From the NCBI RefSeq assembly GCF_019930585.1, contig NZ_CP082839.1:1674001-1738000 (forward strand): a stretch of DNA of 64,000 nucleotides. The letters are read 5' to 3'. The position numbers and the translations under genes are program-made. The stretch's first letter is position 1, and every line of letters begins with the position of its first letter. Positions 41,189 to 50,724 of this stretch are shown in pieces. The notes beneath the pieces are model-generated. The model had not been told where the DNA came from. It did no database searches and saw nothing but the letters and a program-made list of their open reading frames with translations. The DNA comes from Sphingomonas nostoxanthinifaciens. GTDB taxonomy: Bacteria; Pseudomonadota; Alphaproteobacteria; Sphingomonadales; Sphingomonadaceae.

Positions 41189-43846
41189 TCAGAACTTGAA
41201 GCGTGCGCCCACCTCGAACGTACGGTCGTAGGTGCGCGTGTCGCGCGGCGTGCTCGAATAGAGGCCGCTCACCGCGTTCACGCCCTTGAACCGGTCGTGA
41301 TAGACGCGATCGGTCAGGTTGGTGGCATCGAACGTCAGCGACAGATAATCGGTCACGGCATAATTCATTGACAGGTCGAGCTGGCCGGTCGGATCGGCGA
41401 CGATCGTTCCCGCCTGCACGCCGCCGGAATTGTAGCTGTCGACGAAGCTCGACCGCCAGTTCCACGCGAGCCGCACCGACGCCCCATATTTCTCATAGAT
41501 GGCGACGACGTTGTACGACCATTTCGACACGTTGGTCAGGCGCTGCTGCCCGCCAAGGATCGGATCCTGCGTCGTGCCCTTGATGAAGGTGCCGTTGAGC
41601 TGCGCGCCCAGACCGGAGAGCGGGCCGGGCAGGAAGTCGAAAAATTGCTGGTAGGCGGCTTCCGCGCCATACAATTTGCCCGTGCCGGTGTTGCGCGGCC
41701 GGCTGACCAAAGCCGTCTGCCCCTGATAGGCCTCGATCTGCGAATAGGTCTGAATGTAGCCGAACACGTCCTTGTAGAAGCCGGCCAGCGTCACTGAGGT
41801 CGCCTTTGCCGGATACCATTCGAGCGAGACGTCATAGGCGTTGGTCTTGATCGGCTGCAGCGCGGGATTGCCGCCGCCGCCGGTAAAGGCGGTGCCCGAA
41901 CTACCGGTCTGGCCATTCGACGTATAGCTGACGAGCGGGTTGAGCTGCGCGAATTCCGGCCGCGTCAGCGTCTTGGCGACGGCGACGCGCAGCTGGAGCT
42001 GGTCAGTCAGCTTGGCGCGCGCGTTGAAGCTCGGCAGCACATTCAGGTAATTCTCCCGGCTCGACACGCCGTTGCCCTGCAGATTTTCCGACGTGTTGAC
42101 GATGCGTGCACCGGCGGTGCCGTCGACGCGGATCGAACCAAGATCGAAGGCGAACGCTGCCTGAGCGTAGACGGCGTAAGTCTTTTCGTCGTCGAAGAAT
42201 GCAAGGTTGGGATCATAGGGCCGGTCCCCGGCCGGCTGGCCGAAGATCTTGCGGACCGCGTCGGTATTGTTGAGCAGATAGTTCGTGTTCGCATCGACGA
42301 ACGACCCGACGCCGAGCGCGCCTTTCACCAGATCGCCCGGCGAGATCGAGGCGAACCCGCTGATGCTGCTGACCGGCACCGGCGTGCCGATCGGGATCGG
42401 GTTTGACGCGGTCGCCTGCGACGTCGCGCGCCGCGTCGTGTAGCGCGAACCGACCTTGAAGTTGGTCAGGAAGCCGTCGTCGAACGTGTAGAGCAGGTCG
42501 CCGCGCCACGCCCACTGCCGGCTCACCGCCACGCTGTGATTGTCGAACAACGTCTGGATCGAGAACAGGGTCGGGTCGGTCAGGTTGACGCCGGTCAGGT
42601 TGACGCGCGGCGTGCCGCCCTGATCGAAGTTGACGCCGATCTGCGGCGAATTGAACGACGTGTCGGTGATGACGTTGCGGCCGGGCAGGCGGCTGCGATT
42701 ATAGGTCAGTTCGCTCGTCAGCACGGCGTGGCCGGTGGTCCACTTGCCGCCGCCGTTGAACTGATAGGTGTCGGTCTTGTTCTGGTAGGCCTGCTTGCTG
42801 GTCAGCGTATAGGCGTTGGTGGTCGTGCTGCTGTTCGCCAGGAACGGGAAGTTGGGATAGGTCGTGGTCGCCGTGACCGTGCCCGCCTTCGGCAGGCCGA
42901 TGAAGAAATCGACCGCATAGGTGTTCTTATACTGGGTATAGAGCCCGTCGACGTAGAATTCGAGATTGTCCGCCGGCTTCCACTGTACCGATCCGTTGAA
43001 TGCCAGCCGCTGGCGGTTGCCGCTGGTGTAGAGGCCGCCGACCGTGTCGGGGATGCCCACGTTGCTGCCCGCGAGCGGGTTCGAGACAAAATCGAACGCA
43101 TCGTCGTCGCGATAACGGCGCCGATTGTAGGACGCGCCGAATAGCACGCCGATATCGCCGATCGACGTTTCCCACCGATCGCTGACGAGGCCGCTGCCGA
43201 GATAACCCCACTTGCGCGACTGGTCGGAGTAGACCGCTCGGCCGGCGCCCGCGATCTGCAGGCCGTCGAAGTCGAACGGTCGGCGCAGGCGCACGTCGAT
43301 CGTGCCGGTAATGCCGCCCTCGATGATGTCGGAGGTCGAGGTCTTGTAGACATCGACGCCGGCGATCAGTTCGGCCGGGATATCCTGCAGCGCCACGCCA
43401 CGGCCCGTGCCGGTGAACGCCTCGCGCCCATTGAGCAAAGTGGTGATGTTGGGCAGCCCGCGGACGAGTACTGTGCCCGCCTCGCCGGCACCGCGCGTCA
43501 CCTGCACGCCGGTCACGCGCTGCAGCGCGTCGGATACGGTGTTGTCGGGCAGCTTGCCGATATCCTGCGAGACGATCGAATCCACGATCTGCGGCGCGGT
43601 GCGCTTGATCGCCTCGGCGGTGGCGAGGCTGGCACGCACGCCGCGCACCACGATCTCGGCGGTATTGGCGGGGTCGGGTGGGGCAGTGTCGGAGGCGGCC
43701 TGCGCGGCGGGCGTGGTCGCGTTATCGGCACCCGGCCGCGATGCGACCGATCCGTTTGGATCCTGGTTTTGGGCGGCGGCAGCACCGGCGCTCGCAAACA
43801 TCGCGAGCATAGACACGCCATAGCGGACAAATTGCCTCGACAGCAT
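41189..43846 (-). CDS. TonB-dependent outer-membrane receptor for arabino-oligosaccharides (putative)
   Basis: 885 residues. A signal peptide (YGVSMLAMFASAGAAAAQNQ) precedes a plug domain with KLPDNTVSDALQRVTGVQVT, VLVRGLPNITTLLNGREAFT and DVYKTSTSDIIEGGITGTID. The rest is a 22-strand barrel ending in the beta-signal RTFEVGARFKF-type sequence (terminal Phe). No N-terminal STN signalling domain is visible. The start is ATG 43846 with AGGAGGGG 4 bases upstream. Its position before an arabinanase and beside a GntR regulator suggests uptake of arabinan fragments. The octamer TCGGAGTA lies 43 bases upstream. Confidence 0.9.
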   Translation of the reverse strand: MLSRQFVRYGVSMLAMFASAGAAAAQNQDPNGSVASRPGADNATTPAAQAASDTAPPDPANTAEIVVRGVRASLATAEAIKRTAPQIVDSIVSQDIGKLPDNTVSDALQRVTGVQVTRGAGEAGTVLVRGLPNITTLLNGREAFTGTGRGVALQDIPAELIAGVDVYKTSTSDIIEGGITGTIDVRLRRPFDFDGLQIAGAGRAVYSDQSRKWGYLGSGLVSDRWETSIGDIGVLFGASYNRRRYRDDDAFDFVSNPLAGSNVGIPDTVGGLYTSGNRQRLAFNGSVQWKPADNLEFYVDGLYTQYKNTYAVDFFIGLPKAGTVTATTTYPNFPFLANSSTTTNAYTLTSKQAYQNKTDTYQFNGGGKWTTGHAVLTSELTYNRSRLPGRNVITDTSFNSPQIGVNFDQGGTPRVNLTGVNLTDPTLFSIQTLFDNHSVAVSRQWAWRGDLLYTFDDGFLTNFKVGSRYTTRRATSQATASNPIPIGTPVPVSSISGFASISPGDLVKGALGVGSFVDANTNYLLNNTDAVRKIFGQPAGDRPYDPNLAFFDDEKTYAVYAQAAFAFDLGSIRVDGTAGARIVNTSENLQGNGVSSRENYLNVLPSFNARAKLTDQLQLRVAVAKTLTRPEFAQLNPLVSYTSNGQTGSSGTAFTGGGGNPALQPIKTNAYDVSLEWYPAKATSVTLAGFYKDVFGYIQTYSQIEAYQGQTALVSRPRNTGTGKLYGAEAAYQQFFDFLPGPLSGLGAQLNGTFIKGTTQDPILGGQQRLTNVSKWSYNVVAIYEKYGASVRLAWNWRSSFVDSYNSGGVQAGTIVADPTGQLDLSMNYAVTDYLSLTFDATNLTDRVYHDRFKGVNAVSGLYSSTPRDTRTYDRTFEVGARFKF

Positions 43847-43888
43847 CAACCCCTCCTTCAATGCCGTCGCTTACGGACAGCTTTATTG

Positions 43889-43896
43889 TCGGAGTA
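43889..43896. promoter_or_regulatory. Candidate operator octamer upstream of the TonB receptor
   Basis: TCGGAGTA, set in the imperfect dyad ATTGTCGGAGTATAAT. The same octamer occurs at 44737-44744 in front of the GntR gene. Two identical 8-mers in two regulatory gaps of one locus suggest a shared operator. Confidence 0.4.
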
Positions 43897-43973
43897 TAAT
43901 GCGATTCCCGCGCCGCCGATGCAACGGTTAAATTGCGGGCGTCAGCGCTTCGGAAAGTAGTCGCGGCGGGCCG

Positions 43974-44720
43974 CTACATCGAGCTTCGTGTATCCTCCAG
44001 AGCCAGATCGACCAGCAGGCCCATCGCGCTGCGCGCTGCGTCGGCGTCTCCGGCGGCGATTGCGTCGTAGACGCGCGCATGATCGGGAATGGGGTTGCGC
44101 GGCAAAGCGCGGGCGCGCTGCTTGAACTGCGTCGTCCAGGTCACCGCCGCGCTGATGCTCGCGCTCAGCGCCACCAAAGCGGCGTTCTGCGTCGCGTTGA
44201 GAATGGCGGTGTGGAAGTCGCGGTCGGCGGTGCGCCCCGCCTCGGTCGCGAGCGTGTGGCGTCGCATGCCGGTAAGCGCGGCACGCATGGTCTTCAAATC
44301 GTCGCGGTCGCGCCGCTCCGCCGCCAGCGCCGCCGCTGCCGGTTCGACGATTGCGCGCAATTCGAACAGGTTGCGGATGAACTGGATATCCGGCTCGCCG
44401 GTGAAGGCCCAGGCGAGCACGTCGGGATCGAGCATATTCCAGCGCGTGCGCGGCAACACGCGCGTACCGGCCTTGGGGCGGCTTTCGACCAGGCCCTTGG
44501 CGGTCAGCACCTGCACCGCCTCGCGATAGGCGCCGCGCGAGACGTCGAGCGCCTCGGAAAAGGCGATCTCGCTGGATAAGGTATCGCCCGGCGCATATTC
44601 GCCCGACAGGATCGCCACGCCCAATTTGTGGGCGATCGCGCCATGGAGCCGGCGGCCGGTGCCACGTCGACGGGCCGGCGGCTTGTCCTCGCTATCGATC
44701 TCCGCGCCCTTGTCGCTCAC
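43974..44720 (-). CDS. GntR-family regulator (FadR/FCD subfamily) of the arabinan locus
   Basis: 248 residues. The winged-helix N-terminus reads LHGAIAHKLGVAILSGEYAP, GDTLSSEIAFSEALDVSRGA and YREAVQVLTAKGLVESRPKA. The C-terminal FCD ligand domain is all helical with FELRAIVEPAAAALAAERRD, TADRDFHTAILNATQNAALV and IPDHARVYDAIAAGDADAAR; Asp and three His are the usual metal/ligand residues. Start GTG 44720 follows AAGGAG; the longer open frame upstream has no better start. It diverges from the GH51 gene and probably represses the locus until a sugar acid or arabinose-derived ligand binds. Confidence 0.9.
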   Translation of the reverse strand: MSDKGAEIDSEDKPPARRRGTGRRLHGAIAHKLGVAILSGEYAPGDTLSSEIAFSEALDVSRGAYREAVQVLTAKGLVESRPKAGTRVLPRTRWNMLDPDVLAWAFTGEPDIQFIRNLFELRAIVEPAAAALAAERRDRDDLKTMRAALTGMRRHTLATEAGRTADRDFHTAILNATQNAALVALSASISAAVTWTTQFKQRARALPRNPIPDHARVYDAIAAGDADAARSAMGLLVDLALEDTRSSM

Positions 44721-44736
44721 ATCGTTCTCCTTGCCA

Positions 44737-44744
44737 TCGGAGTA
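44737..44744. promoter_or_regulatory. Candidate operator octamer between the GntR and GH51 genes
   Basis: TCGGAGTA, 16 bases before the GntR start, within TTGCCATCGGAGTAACAA, an imperfect dyad with TTG and CAA ends. It is the same octamer as at 43889-43896. In this position it could serve autoregulation and control of the divergent GH51 operon. Confidence 0.4.
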
Positions 44745-44859
44745 ACAAGGCTGTTGCCGCCCGCAAGCGGGAATGATTGCGCGTCGGCGAGACGATGATA
44801 AAGTATGAGTAATATGGCGATCGGACCAGTCCGCATCTCGCCGCCAAAAGGGAGGATGG

Positions 44860-46419
44860 ATGAGCAGGATGTTCCGTCGCACCGCCGCCGCGCTGCTGAT
44901 CGCCGCGCAGGCATTTTCGGCCGGGCAGGCCGCACCCGACGCCGTGTCGATCACGGCGACCGTGCATGGCGACCGGCCCGGCCCGATCTACGACCGGCAC
45001 ATCTTCACCCAGTTCGCCGAGCATCTCGGCAACGGCATCTATGGCGGCCTGTGGGTCGGTAACGACAAGACGATCCCCAATACGCGCGGCTTTCGCAACG
45101 ACGTAGTCGGTGCGCTGAAACAGCTGGGCGTGCCGGTCGTGCGCTGGCCAGGCGGCTGCTTCGCGGACGAATATCACTGGCGCGAGGGCATCGGCCCGCG
45201 CGCGCAGCGCCTGGTGAAGGTCAACACCCATTGGGGCGGCGTCACCGAGCCCAATGCGGTCGGCACGCACGAATATATGGATCTGGTCGAGCAGCTCGGC
45301 GCCGAGGCCTATATTTCGGGCAATGTCGGCAACGGCACGCCGCGCGAAATGGCCGAGTGGGTCGAGTATATGACGGCACCGGCCGGCAGCCTTGCCGACG
45401 AGCGCGCGCGCAATGGCCATCCCGCGCCGTTCAAGGTGCAGATGTTCGGCATCGGCAATGAATTGTGGGGCTGCGGCGGCAACATGCGGCCCGAATATGC
45501 CGCCGACGAGACGCGTCGTTACGCCACCTTCGTCGTCGTGCCGGTGAATACCAAGATCGTGAAGATCGCCAGCGGCGCCAATGAAGGCGATACCAACTGG
45601 ACCGACGTCATCATGCGCGAGTCCGGCAAGCAGGTCGATGCCCTGTCGCTCCATTATTACACGGTGCCCGGCGGCTTTGCCCACAAGGCCTCGTCCACCC
45701 AGTTCGACGAGAGCGGCTGGGCCGAGACGCTGTCGCGCGCGCTGGTCATGGACGACCTCATCACCCGGCACAGCGCGGTGATGGACAAATATGATCCCGC
45801 CAAGAAGGTGTTCCTGGCGGTCGACGAGTGGGGCACCTGGTATGCCGAAGAGCCGGGCACGCATGCGGGCTTCCTGCGCCAGCAGAACACGCTGCGCGAC
45901 GCGCTGGTGGCGGCGATCAACCTCAACATCTTCGCCAAGCATGCCGATCGCGTGCGGCTGACGGCGATCGCGCAGATGGTGAACGTGCTGCAGGCGATGG
46001 TGCTGACCGATGGGCCGAAGATGGTGCTGACGCCGACCTACCACGTCTTCATGATGTACAAGCCCTATATGGACGGCACGGTGCTGCCGATCGACCTGCA
46101 CGCGCCGAACTACAGCTACGGCAAATGGTCGATGCCGGCGGTCACCGCCTCGGCGGTGCGCGACAAAACGGGTGTGGTGCATGTCGGCCTCGCCAACCTC
46201 GATCCGAACCGGCCGGCGACGGTCTCGGCCAACCTCGACGGACTGAACGCGCATCAGGCGAGCGGGCAGGTGCTGACCGCCGGGGCGATGAACGCGCTGA
46301 ACAGCTTCGACCGGCCGAACACGGTGATGCCGGCGCCGTTCACCGGCGCACGCATCGCCGGCGACACGCTGACGCTGACCCTGCCGCCCAAATCGGTGGT
46401 GATGGTGGAGCTGCACTGA
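44860..46419 (+). CDS. Alpha-L-arabinofuranosidase (GH51)
   Basis: 519 residues with a signal peptide (AAALLIAAQAFSAGQAA). The GH51 TIM barrel is clear: IFTQFAEHLGNGIYGGLWVG, VRWPGGCFADEYHWREGIGP, acid/base Glu201 in FGIGNELWGCGG and nucleophile Glu323 in LAVDEWGTWYAE. The C-terminal beta domain ends the chain. It removes arabinofuranosyl side groups and terminal units from arabinan or arabinoxylan. Many GH51 enzymes are cytoplasmic; this one is exported. It is the first gene of a plus-strand operon whose next start overlaps its stop (TGATG). Confidence 0.93.
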   Translation: MSRMFRRTAAALLIAAQAFSAGQAAPDAVSITATVHGDRPGPIYDRHIFTQFAEHLGNGIYGGLWVGNDKTIPNTRGFRNDVVGALKQLGVPVVRWPGGCFADEYHWREGIGPRAQRLVKVNTHWGGVTEPNAVGTHEYMDLVEQLGAEAYISGNVGNGTPREMAEWVEYMTAPAGSLADERARNGHPAPFKVQMFGIGNELWGCGGNMRPEYAADETRRYATFVVVPVNTKIVKIASGANEGDTNWTDVIMRESGKQVDALSLHYYTVPGGFAHKASSTQFDESGWAETLSRALVMDDLITRHSAVMDKYDPAKKVFLAVDEWGTWYAEEPGTHAGFLRQQNTLRDALVAAINLNIFAKHADRVRLTAIAQMVNVLQAMVLTDGPKMVLTPTYHVFMMYKPYMDGTVLPIDLHAPNYSYGKWSMPAVTASAVRDKTGVVHVGLANLDPNRPATVSANLDGLNAHQASGQVLTAGAMNALNSFDRPNTVMPAPFTGARIAGDTLTLTLPPKSVVMVELH

Positions 46420-47453
46420 TGCGGATGCTGGGGACGACGCGCCGCGCGGTGCTGGCCGGCGGCGGGGTGGTGGCCGCCGCACCGCTGCTGGCGGCATCGG
46501 GCACGCGCATCGTCAACCCGCTCGTGCGCCAGCGCGCTGACGCGCAGGTCTTCCGCCATACCGACGGCTGGTATTACATGACCGGGTCGGTCCCCGAATA
46601 TGACCGGCTGGTGCTACGCCGCGCGCGCAGCCTTGCCGGCCTGTCGACTGCGGCCGAGCGCGTGTTGTGGCGGCACGAAGCGAAGGGGCCGATGTCGGGC
46701 TTCATCTGGGCGCCCGAGCTGCACCTCGTCGACGGCAAGTGGACCATGTACTTCGCCGCCGGCCCGAGCGGCGGCGGCGAGGACGTGTTCCGCATCCGCA
46801 CCTATGCGGTGGTGTGCGACGGGCCCGATCCAATGACGGGCGGCTGGTCGGTGCTCGGCCAGTTGCAGACGGCGTGGGACACGTTCACGCTGGATTCGAC
46901 CAGCTTCGTCCATCGCGGGCGCCGCTATCTCGCCTGGGCACAGCGCGAGCCGGGGATCGACACCAACTCGAACCTTTACATCGCGCCGCTGGCGACGCCG
47001 TTGACGCTGGCGGCAAAGCAGGCGCGGCTGTCGGTGCCGACGCTGCCGTGGGAGGTGCAGGGCTTCAAGGTCAACGAGGCGCCCGCAGTACTCCAGCGCC
47101 ACGGTCGGTTGTTCCTGACCTATTCGGCGAGCGCGACCGATGCGCGCTATTGCATGGGCATGCTCACCGCGCGCGACGACGCCGACATCATGGATCCGAA
47201 CAGCTGGTCCAAGTCGCCGGTCCCCGTATTCAAGACATCGGCCGAGCATCACATCTATGGCCCCGGCCACAACAGCTTCACGGTGGACGAGGCGGGGCGC
47301 GACATGCTCGTCTATCATGCCCGCGATTACGAGAAGATCACGGGCGATCCGCTGTTCGATCCCAATCGCCATACCCGTGTTCAGCCGATTCACTATCGGC
47401 CGGATGGCAGCCCTGATTTCGGTATCCCGGTCGCGAACGGGCCGCTGGCATGA
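46419..47453 (+). CDS. Tat-exported family 43 glycosidase
   Basis: 344 residues. The N-terminus TTRRAVLAGGGVVAAAPLLA is a twin-arginine signal. The propeller has RQRADAQVFRHTDGWYYMTG (catalytic-base Asp region, in the order ADAQV), FIWAPELHLVDGKWTMYFAA and VNEAPAVLQRHGRLFLTYSA with the acid Glu, plus YGPGHNSFTVDEAGRDMLVY. This is typical of GH43 arabinofuranosidases or xylosidases. It probably trims arabino-oligosaccharides together with the GH51 enzyme. ATG 46419 overlaps the GH51 stop, and its stop overlaps the GH27 gene. Confidence 0.88.
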   Translation: MRMLGTTRRAVLAGGGVVAAAPLLAASGTRIVNPLVRQRADAQVFRHTDGWYYMTGSVPEYDRLVLRRARSLAGLSTAAERVLWRHEAKGPMSGFIWAPELHLVDGKWTMYFAAGPSGGGEDVFRIRTYAVVCDGPDPMTGGWSVLGQLQTAWDTFTLDSTSFVHRGRRYLAWAQREPGIDTNSNLYIAPLATPLTLAAKQARLSVPTLPWEVQGFKVNEAPAVLQRHGRLFLTYSASATDARYCMGMLTARDDADIMDPNSWSKSPVPVFKTSAEHHIYGPGHNSFTVDEAGRDMLVYHARDYEKITGDPLFDPNRHTRVQPIHYRPDGSPDFGIPVANGPLA

Positions 47454-48793
47454 GCGGTCCGCAGGTCGATCGCCGCGCCGTCCTCGCTGGCGGCGCGCTG
47501 GCGGCGGCGCCGCTGCGGGCCACAGGGGGTAAGGCCGGCGCATCGCTTGCGCCGCGGCCGCCGATGGGCTGGAACAGCTGGAACAGCTTCGCCACGACCA
47601 TCACCGAGGCACAGGCGCTGGAGACGGCGCGGATCATGGCGGCGAAGCTGCTGCCGGCCGGCTACGACGTCTTCACCGTCGACATCCAGTGGTACGAGCC
47701 CGACGCGAACAGCTATACCTACAACGCCCATCCCAAGCCGGCGATGGACGCGCACGGCCGGCTGCAGCCTGCGCCCAATCGCTTCCCGTCGAGCGCCGAC
47801 GGGTCGGGCTTCACCCGGCTCGCGCAGCAGGTGCACGCGCTGGGATTGCGCTTCGGCATCCATGTGATGCGCGGCATCCCGCGTGCGGCGGTCGAGGCCA
47901 ATCTGCCGGTCTTCGGCACGAGCGTCCGCGCACGCGACATCGCCGACACGTCCAGCACCTGCCCGTGGAATCCCGACATGTACGGCGTCGATATGCGCCG
48001 GCCGGGCGCGCAGGCGTGGTATGACGGGCTGTTCCGCATGTATGCGGGCTGGGGCGTCGATTTCGTCAAGATGGACGACATGAGCCGCCCCTACGATGCG
48101 CACGCGCCGGAGATCGAGGCGGCGCATCGCGCGATCGGCGCCTGCGGCCGGCCGATCATCCTCAGCTTGTCGCCGGGCGAGACGCCGGTGGCGCGCGCCG
48201 ACCATGTTCGCGCCAATGCGCAGATGTGGCGGATCGGCGACGATTTCTGGGACGAATGGCCGCTGCTGGAGGCGCAATTCACGCGGCTGGAGAATTGGAA
48301 CGCGCACCGCTCGCCCGGCTGCTGGCCCGATGCCGACATGCTGCCACTCGGGCGGCTGAAGCTTGGCGCGCGCGATACGCAGTTCACGCCCGACGAGCAG
48401 CGGACGCTGATGACCCTGTGGTCGGTCGCACGCTCGCCGCTCATCATGGGCGGCGATCTGCGCCACCTCGACGCGCCGACTTTGGCGCTGCTCACCAATC
48501 CGGAAGTAATCGCGGTCAACCAGTCGAGCAGCGGCAACCAGCCGCATTTCCTGATGGACGGGCTGCGCGTCTGGACGGCGCGGGGGCATGACGGGGCGGA
48601 CATCGTCGCTTTGTTCAACACCGATGCGAAACCGCTCGAGGCATCGATCCGGCCCGACCGCATCGGCTTGCGCGGGCCGTTCGCGGTGCGCGATTTGTGG
48701 GCGCGACGCGACCTGCCCGGGCGGCCCGCCACGATCGCCGCGACGTTGCCGCCGCACGGCGCGGCGCTGTTGGGGGTGCGCAGCGTCGGCTGA
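47450..48793 (+). CDS. Alpha-galactosidase (GH27), Tat-exported
   Basis: 447 residues. A twin-arginine signal (DRRAVLAGGALAAAP) precedes the GH27 opening PRPPMGWNSWNSFATTITEA. Motifs: YDVFTVDIQWYEP, RFGIHVMRGIPR, nucleophile Asp209 in DFVKMDDMS, and RANAQMWRIGDDFWDEW with the acid/base Asp. The CWPDADMLPLG and SVARSPLIMGGDLRHL segments are family hallmarks. It should release alpha-galactosyl (or beta-arabinopyranosyl) groups. The association with arabinanases suggests side chains of pectic arabinogalactan as the target. Confidence 0.92.
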   Translation: MSGPQVDRRAVLAGGALAAAPLRATGGKAGASLAPRPPMGWNSWNSFATTITEAQALETARIMAAKLLPAGYDVFTVDIQWYEPDANSYTYNAHPKPAMDAHGRLQPAPNRFPSSADGSGFTRLAQQVHALGLRFGIHVMRGIPRAAVEANLPVFGTSVRARDIADTSSTCPWNPDMYGVDMRRPGAQAWYDGLFRMYAGWGVDFVKMDDMSRPYDAHAPEIEAAHRAIGACGRPIILSLSPGETPVARADHVRANAQMWRIGDDFWDEWPLLEAQFTRLENWNAHRSPGCWPDADMLPLGRLKLGARDTQFTPDEQRTLMTLWSVARSPLIMGGDLRHLDAPTLALLTNPEVIAVNQSSSGNQPHFLMDGLRVWTARGHDGADIVALFNTDAKPLEASIRPDRIGLRGPFAVRDLWARRDLPGRPATIAATLPPHGAALLGVRSVG

Positions 48794-48853
48794 CATCGGC
48801 GCAACCACAGTCGCCATCCGTCGTTACGCTTCGGTCAATTTGGAGGAATAGCG

Positions 48854-49165
48854 ATGAAGAGCAAGCTCGTGCTGGCGGCAATGGCCACCATGATCGCCGC
48901 GCCGGCGGTGCTGCCGTCTGCCGCTCTGGCTCAGAACCGCGACGATCGCAGCTATCAGGGCCAGGACCGCAGCTATTACGAACATTGCAAGCGGAGCAGC
49001 GGCACGACCGGGACGGTCGCCGGTGCGGTCGGCGGCGGTCTCGCCGGCAATCTGCTCGGCGGCGGGACGGTCGGCACGATCGTGGGTGCCGGCGGTGGCG
49101 CGCTGCTCGGCCGTCACCTCGACAAGAAGCATGACGCCGCGCAGAATCGCAAGAACGGCTGCTGA
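48854..49165 (+). CDS. Small exported glycine-zipper protein
   Basis: 103 residues. A Sec signal peptide (LVLAAMATMIAAPAVLPSAA) is followed by a short polar stretch and a glycine zipper: GTTGTVAGAVGGGLAGNLLG, then GGTVGTIVGAGGGALLGRHL. Such proteins (glycine zipper 2TM) insert in the cell envelope; function is generally unknown. The start follows GGAGGAATAGCG. It lies 60 bases after the GH27 gene but probably has its own role in envelope stress. Confidence 0.8.
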   Translation: MKSKLVLAAMATMIAAPAVLPSAALAQNRDDRSYQGQDRSYYEHCKRSSGTTGTVAGAVGGGLAGNLLGGGTVGTIVGAGGGALLGRHLDKKHDAAQNRKNGC

Positions 49166-49190
49166 TCGGTCGTAACCCTCCGACCGCCGG

Positions 49191-49631
49191 TCAGCGCGTG
49201 CGACCGGTGGATCGCTGCAGCCGTCGATGATTGCCGGTGGCGGTCGCGTGGATCGGATCGATCGCGCGGCCGCCTGCTGTGCTCATCTTGACCAGCAGTT
49301 TGCCGCCACGTTGATTCATCCGCGCGATCGTGGCGGGGCTGGGTGGCCAGGCCGCGAACAAGGTCGCGAAATCGCGGCTTTGAGCGAGCAGATCGCGATG
49401 GATGTCGAGCCAGTCCTCGGCGATCGCGCTGCCGGCCTTGCCGAACGCCTCGACCTTTTCCGGCACCATCCGCCCGAGTTCCGCCACGTCGGCCGACAGC
49501 GGATCGCGCATCGCCGAGTCGATGAGTTGCGAGCGATGGCCGATCACGCCCGCGGCCGCCATCGCGGTCTCCTGCAGGGCGAGCCCATTGGCCCACAATG
49601 ACGACCCAAGCTTCCATGCATTCCAGAACAT
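49191..49631 (-). CDS. Helical protein of unknown function, possibly phasin-like
   Basis: 146 residues, helical, without signal peptide or TM. The start MFWNAWKLGSSLWANGLALQ and the middle ELGRMVPEKVEAFGKAGSAI recall phasin-type granule proteins, with a basic C-terminal tail (HRRLQRSTGRTR). I do not recognise it with certainty. It converges on the glycine-zipper gene and diverges from the ROK kinase gene. ATG 49631 is the first in-frame start that gives this N-terminus; the frame is open further upstream across the kinase gene. Confidence 0.5.
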   Translation of the reverse strand: MFWNAWKLGSSLWANGLALQETAMAAAGVIGHRSQLIDSAMRDPLSADVAELGRMVPEKVEAFGKAGSAIAEDWLDIHRDLLAQSRDFATLFAAWPPSPATIARMNQRGGKLLVKMSTAGGRAIDPIHATATGNHRRLQRSTGRTR

Positions 49632-49766
49632 CGAAATTCCCGTGATGCGAAGGTGATCGGACGATGCGCACGAAGTTACGCTCATGCGTCGGACGGGGCA
49701 ACGCATCGCGTTCCCATGCCATGCCTGATCCGCTAGGCGGTGGCAGGCACGGCAGCGAGGCAGACC

Positions 49767-50702
49767 ATGACGAATGACGCGACGGATCGACTGCTGGTGG
49801 GCGTGGAGCTTGGCGGCACCAAAACGATCGCAGTTGTCGGTCGCGGGCGTGAGATCCTCGATCGGGCGGTCGTTCCGACCACCACGCCCCGGGCGACGCT
49901 TGACGCCGTCGCGACCCGCCTCAAGCTGTGGGACGAGACGTTTCGACCGCAGGGGCTGGGCATCGCCAGCTTCGGCCCGGTCGCGCTGCGCGCGGGCACG
50001 CCCGATCACGGTCACATGCTGGACACGCCCAAGCCCGGTTGGGCGGGAGCCGACGTGCTGGGCCCGCTCGCCGCCGTCTTGCCCGGCCCGGCGGCGATTC
50101 ACACCGACGTGACCGGCGCCGCGCTGGCGGAAGGGCGCTGGGGTGCCGCGGCCGGCCTGTCCGATTTCGTCTACATCACCGTCGGCACCGGCGTGGGCAT
50201 GGGCATCGTTTCCGGCGGCCGACCGGTGTCGGGGCGGATGCATCCGGAAGCGGGGCATCTGCGCGTCCGGCGCCTGCCCGGCGACGACTTTGCCGGCGTG
50301 TGCCCGTTCCATGGCGACTGCCTCGAAGGGCTGGCGTCGGGGCCGGCCATCGCCGCGCGCGCGGGCAAGGGGGCCGAGCATCTGGCGCCCGACGATCCAG
50401 CCTGGGCCTTCGTCGCCGACGCGCTGGCGGAAGGGATCGTGATGCTGATGCTCACCGTTTCGGCGCAGGCGATCGTGATCGGCGGCGGAGTCGGGCTTGG
50501 CCAGCCGCAAGTGCTGGCGATGATCCGGCCGCGGATCGTCGCGCTGCTGGGCGGCTATCTGCCCGGCGTCGATGCCGGCTCGATCGATCGGATCGTCGTT
50601 CCGGCCGCGCTTGGCGGGGATGCCGGACCGCTTGGCGCGCTGCTGTTGGCCGAGATGGCGGTGGAACAGAGCAGCGGTGTCGCGAGTAGCAAGCGGCAAT
50701 AG
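49767..50702 (+). CDS. ROK-family sugar kinase (fructokinase-like)
   Basis: 311 residues. The N-terminal phosphate loop is LVGVELGGTKTIAVV. IASFGPVAL, TDVTGAALAEGRWGAAAGLS and FVYITVGTGVGMGIVSGG follow. The ROK zinc site is complete: HPEAGHLRVRR with CPFHGDCLEG. The adenosine-binding AIVIGGGVGLGQ ends the fold. It resembles fructokinase/mannokinase types (Mak, GmuE). It would phosphorylate the hexose released by the alpha-galactosidase or a sugar brought in by the adjacent MFS porter. I chose ATG 49767; the frame is open to 49740. Confidence 0.88.
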   Translation: MTNDATDRLLVGVELGGTKTIAVVGRGREILDRAVVPTTTPRATLDAVATRLKLWDETFRPQGLGIASFGPVALRAGTPDHGHMLDTPKPGWAGADVLGPLAAVLPGPAAIHTDVTGAALAEGRWGAAAGLSDFVYITVGTGVGMGIVSGGRPVSGRMHPEAGHLRVRRLPGDDFAGVCPFHGDCLEGLASGPAIAARAGKGAEHLAPDDPAWAFVADALAEGIVMLMLTVSAQAIVIGGGVGLGQPQVLAMIRPRIVALLGGYLPGVDAGSIDRIVVPAALGGDAGPLGALLLAEMAVEQSSGVASSKRQ

Positions 50703-50724
50703 TTGCGTGGCGGAGAATGAAGCG

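Noticed and set aside
49191..49631. A firm phasin annotation for the helical protein.
   Set aside because: Only size, helicity and a loose sequence resemblance support it; no diagnostic motif is seen.
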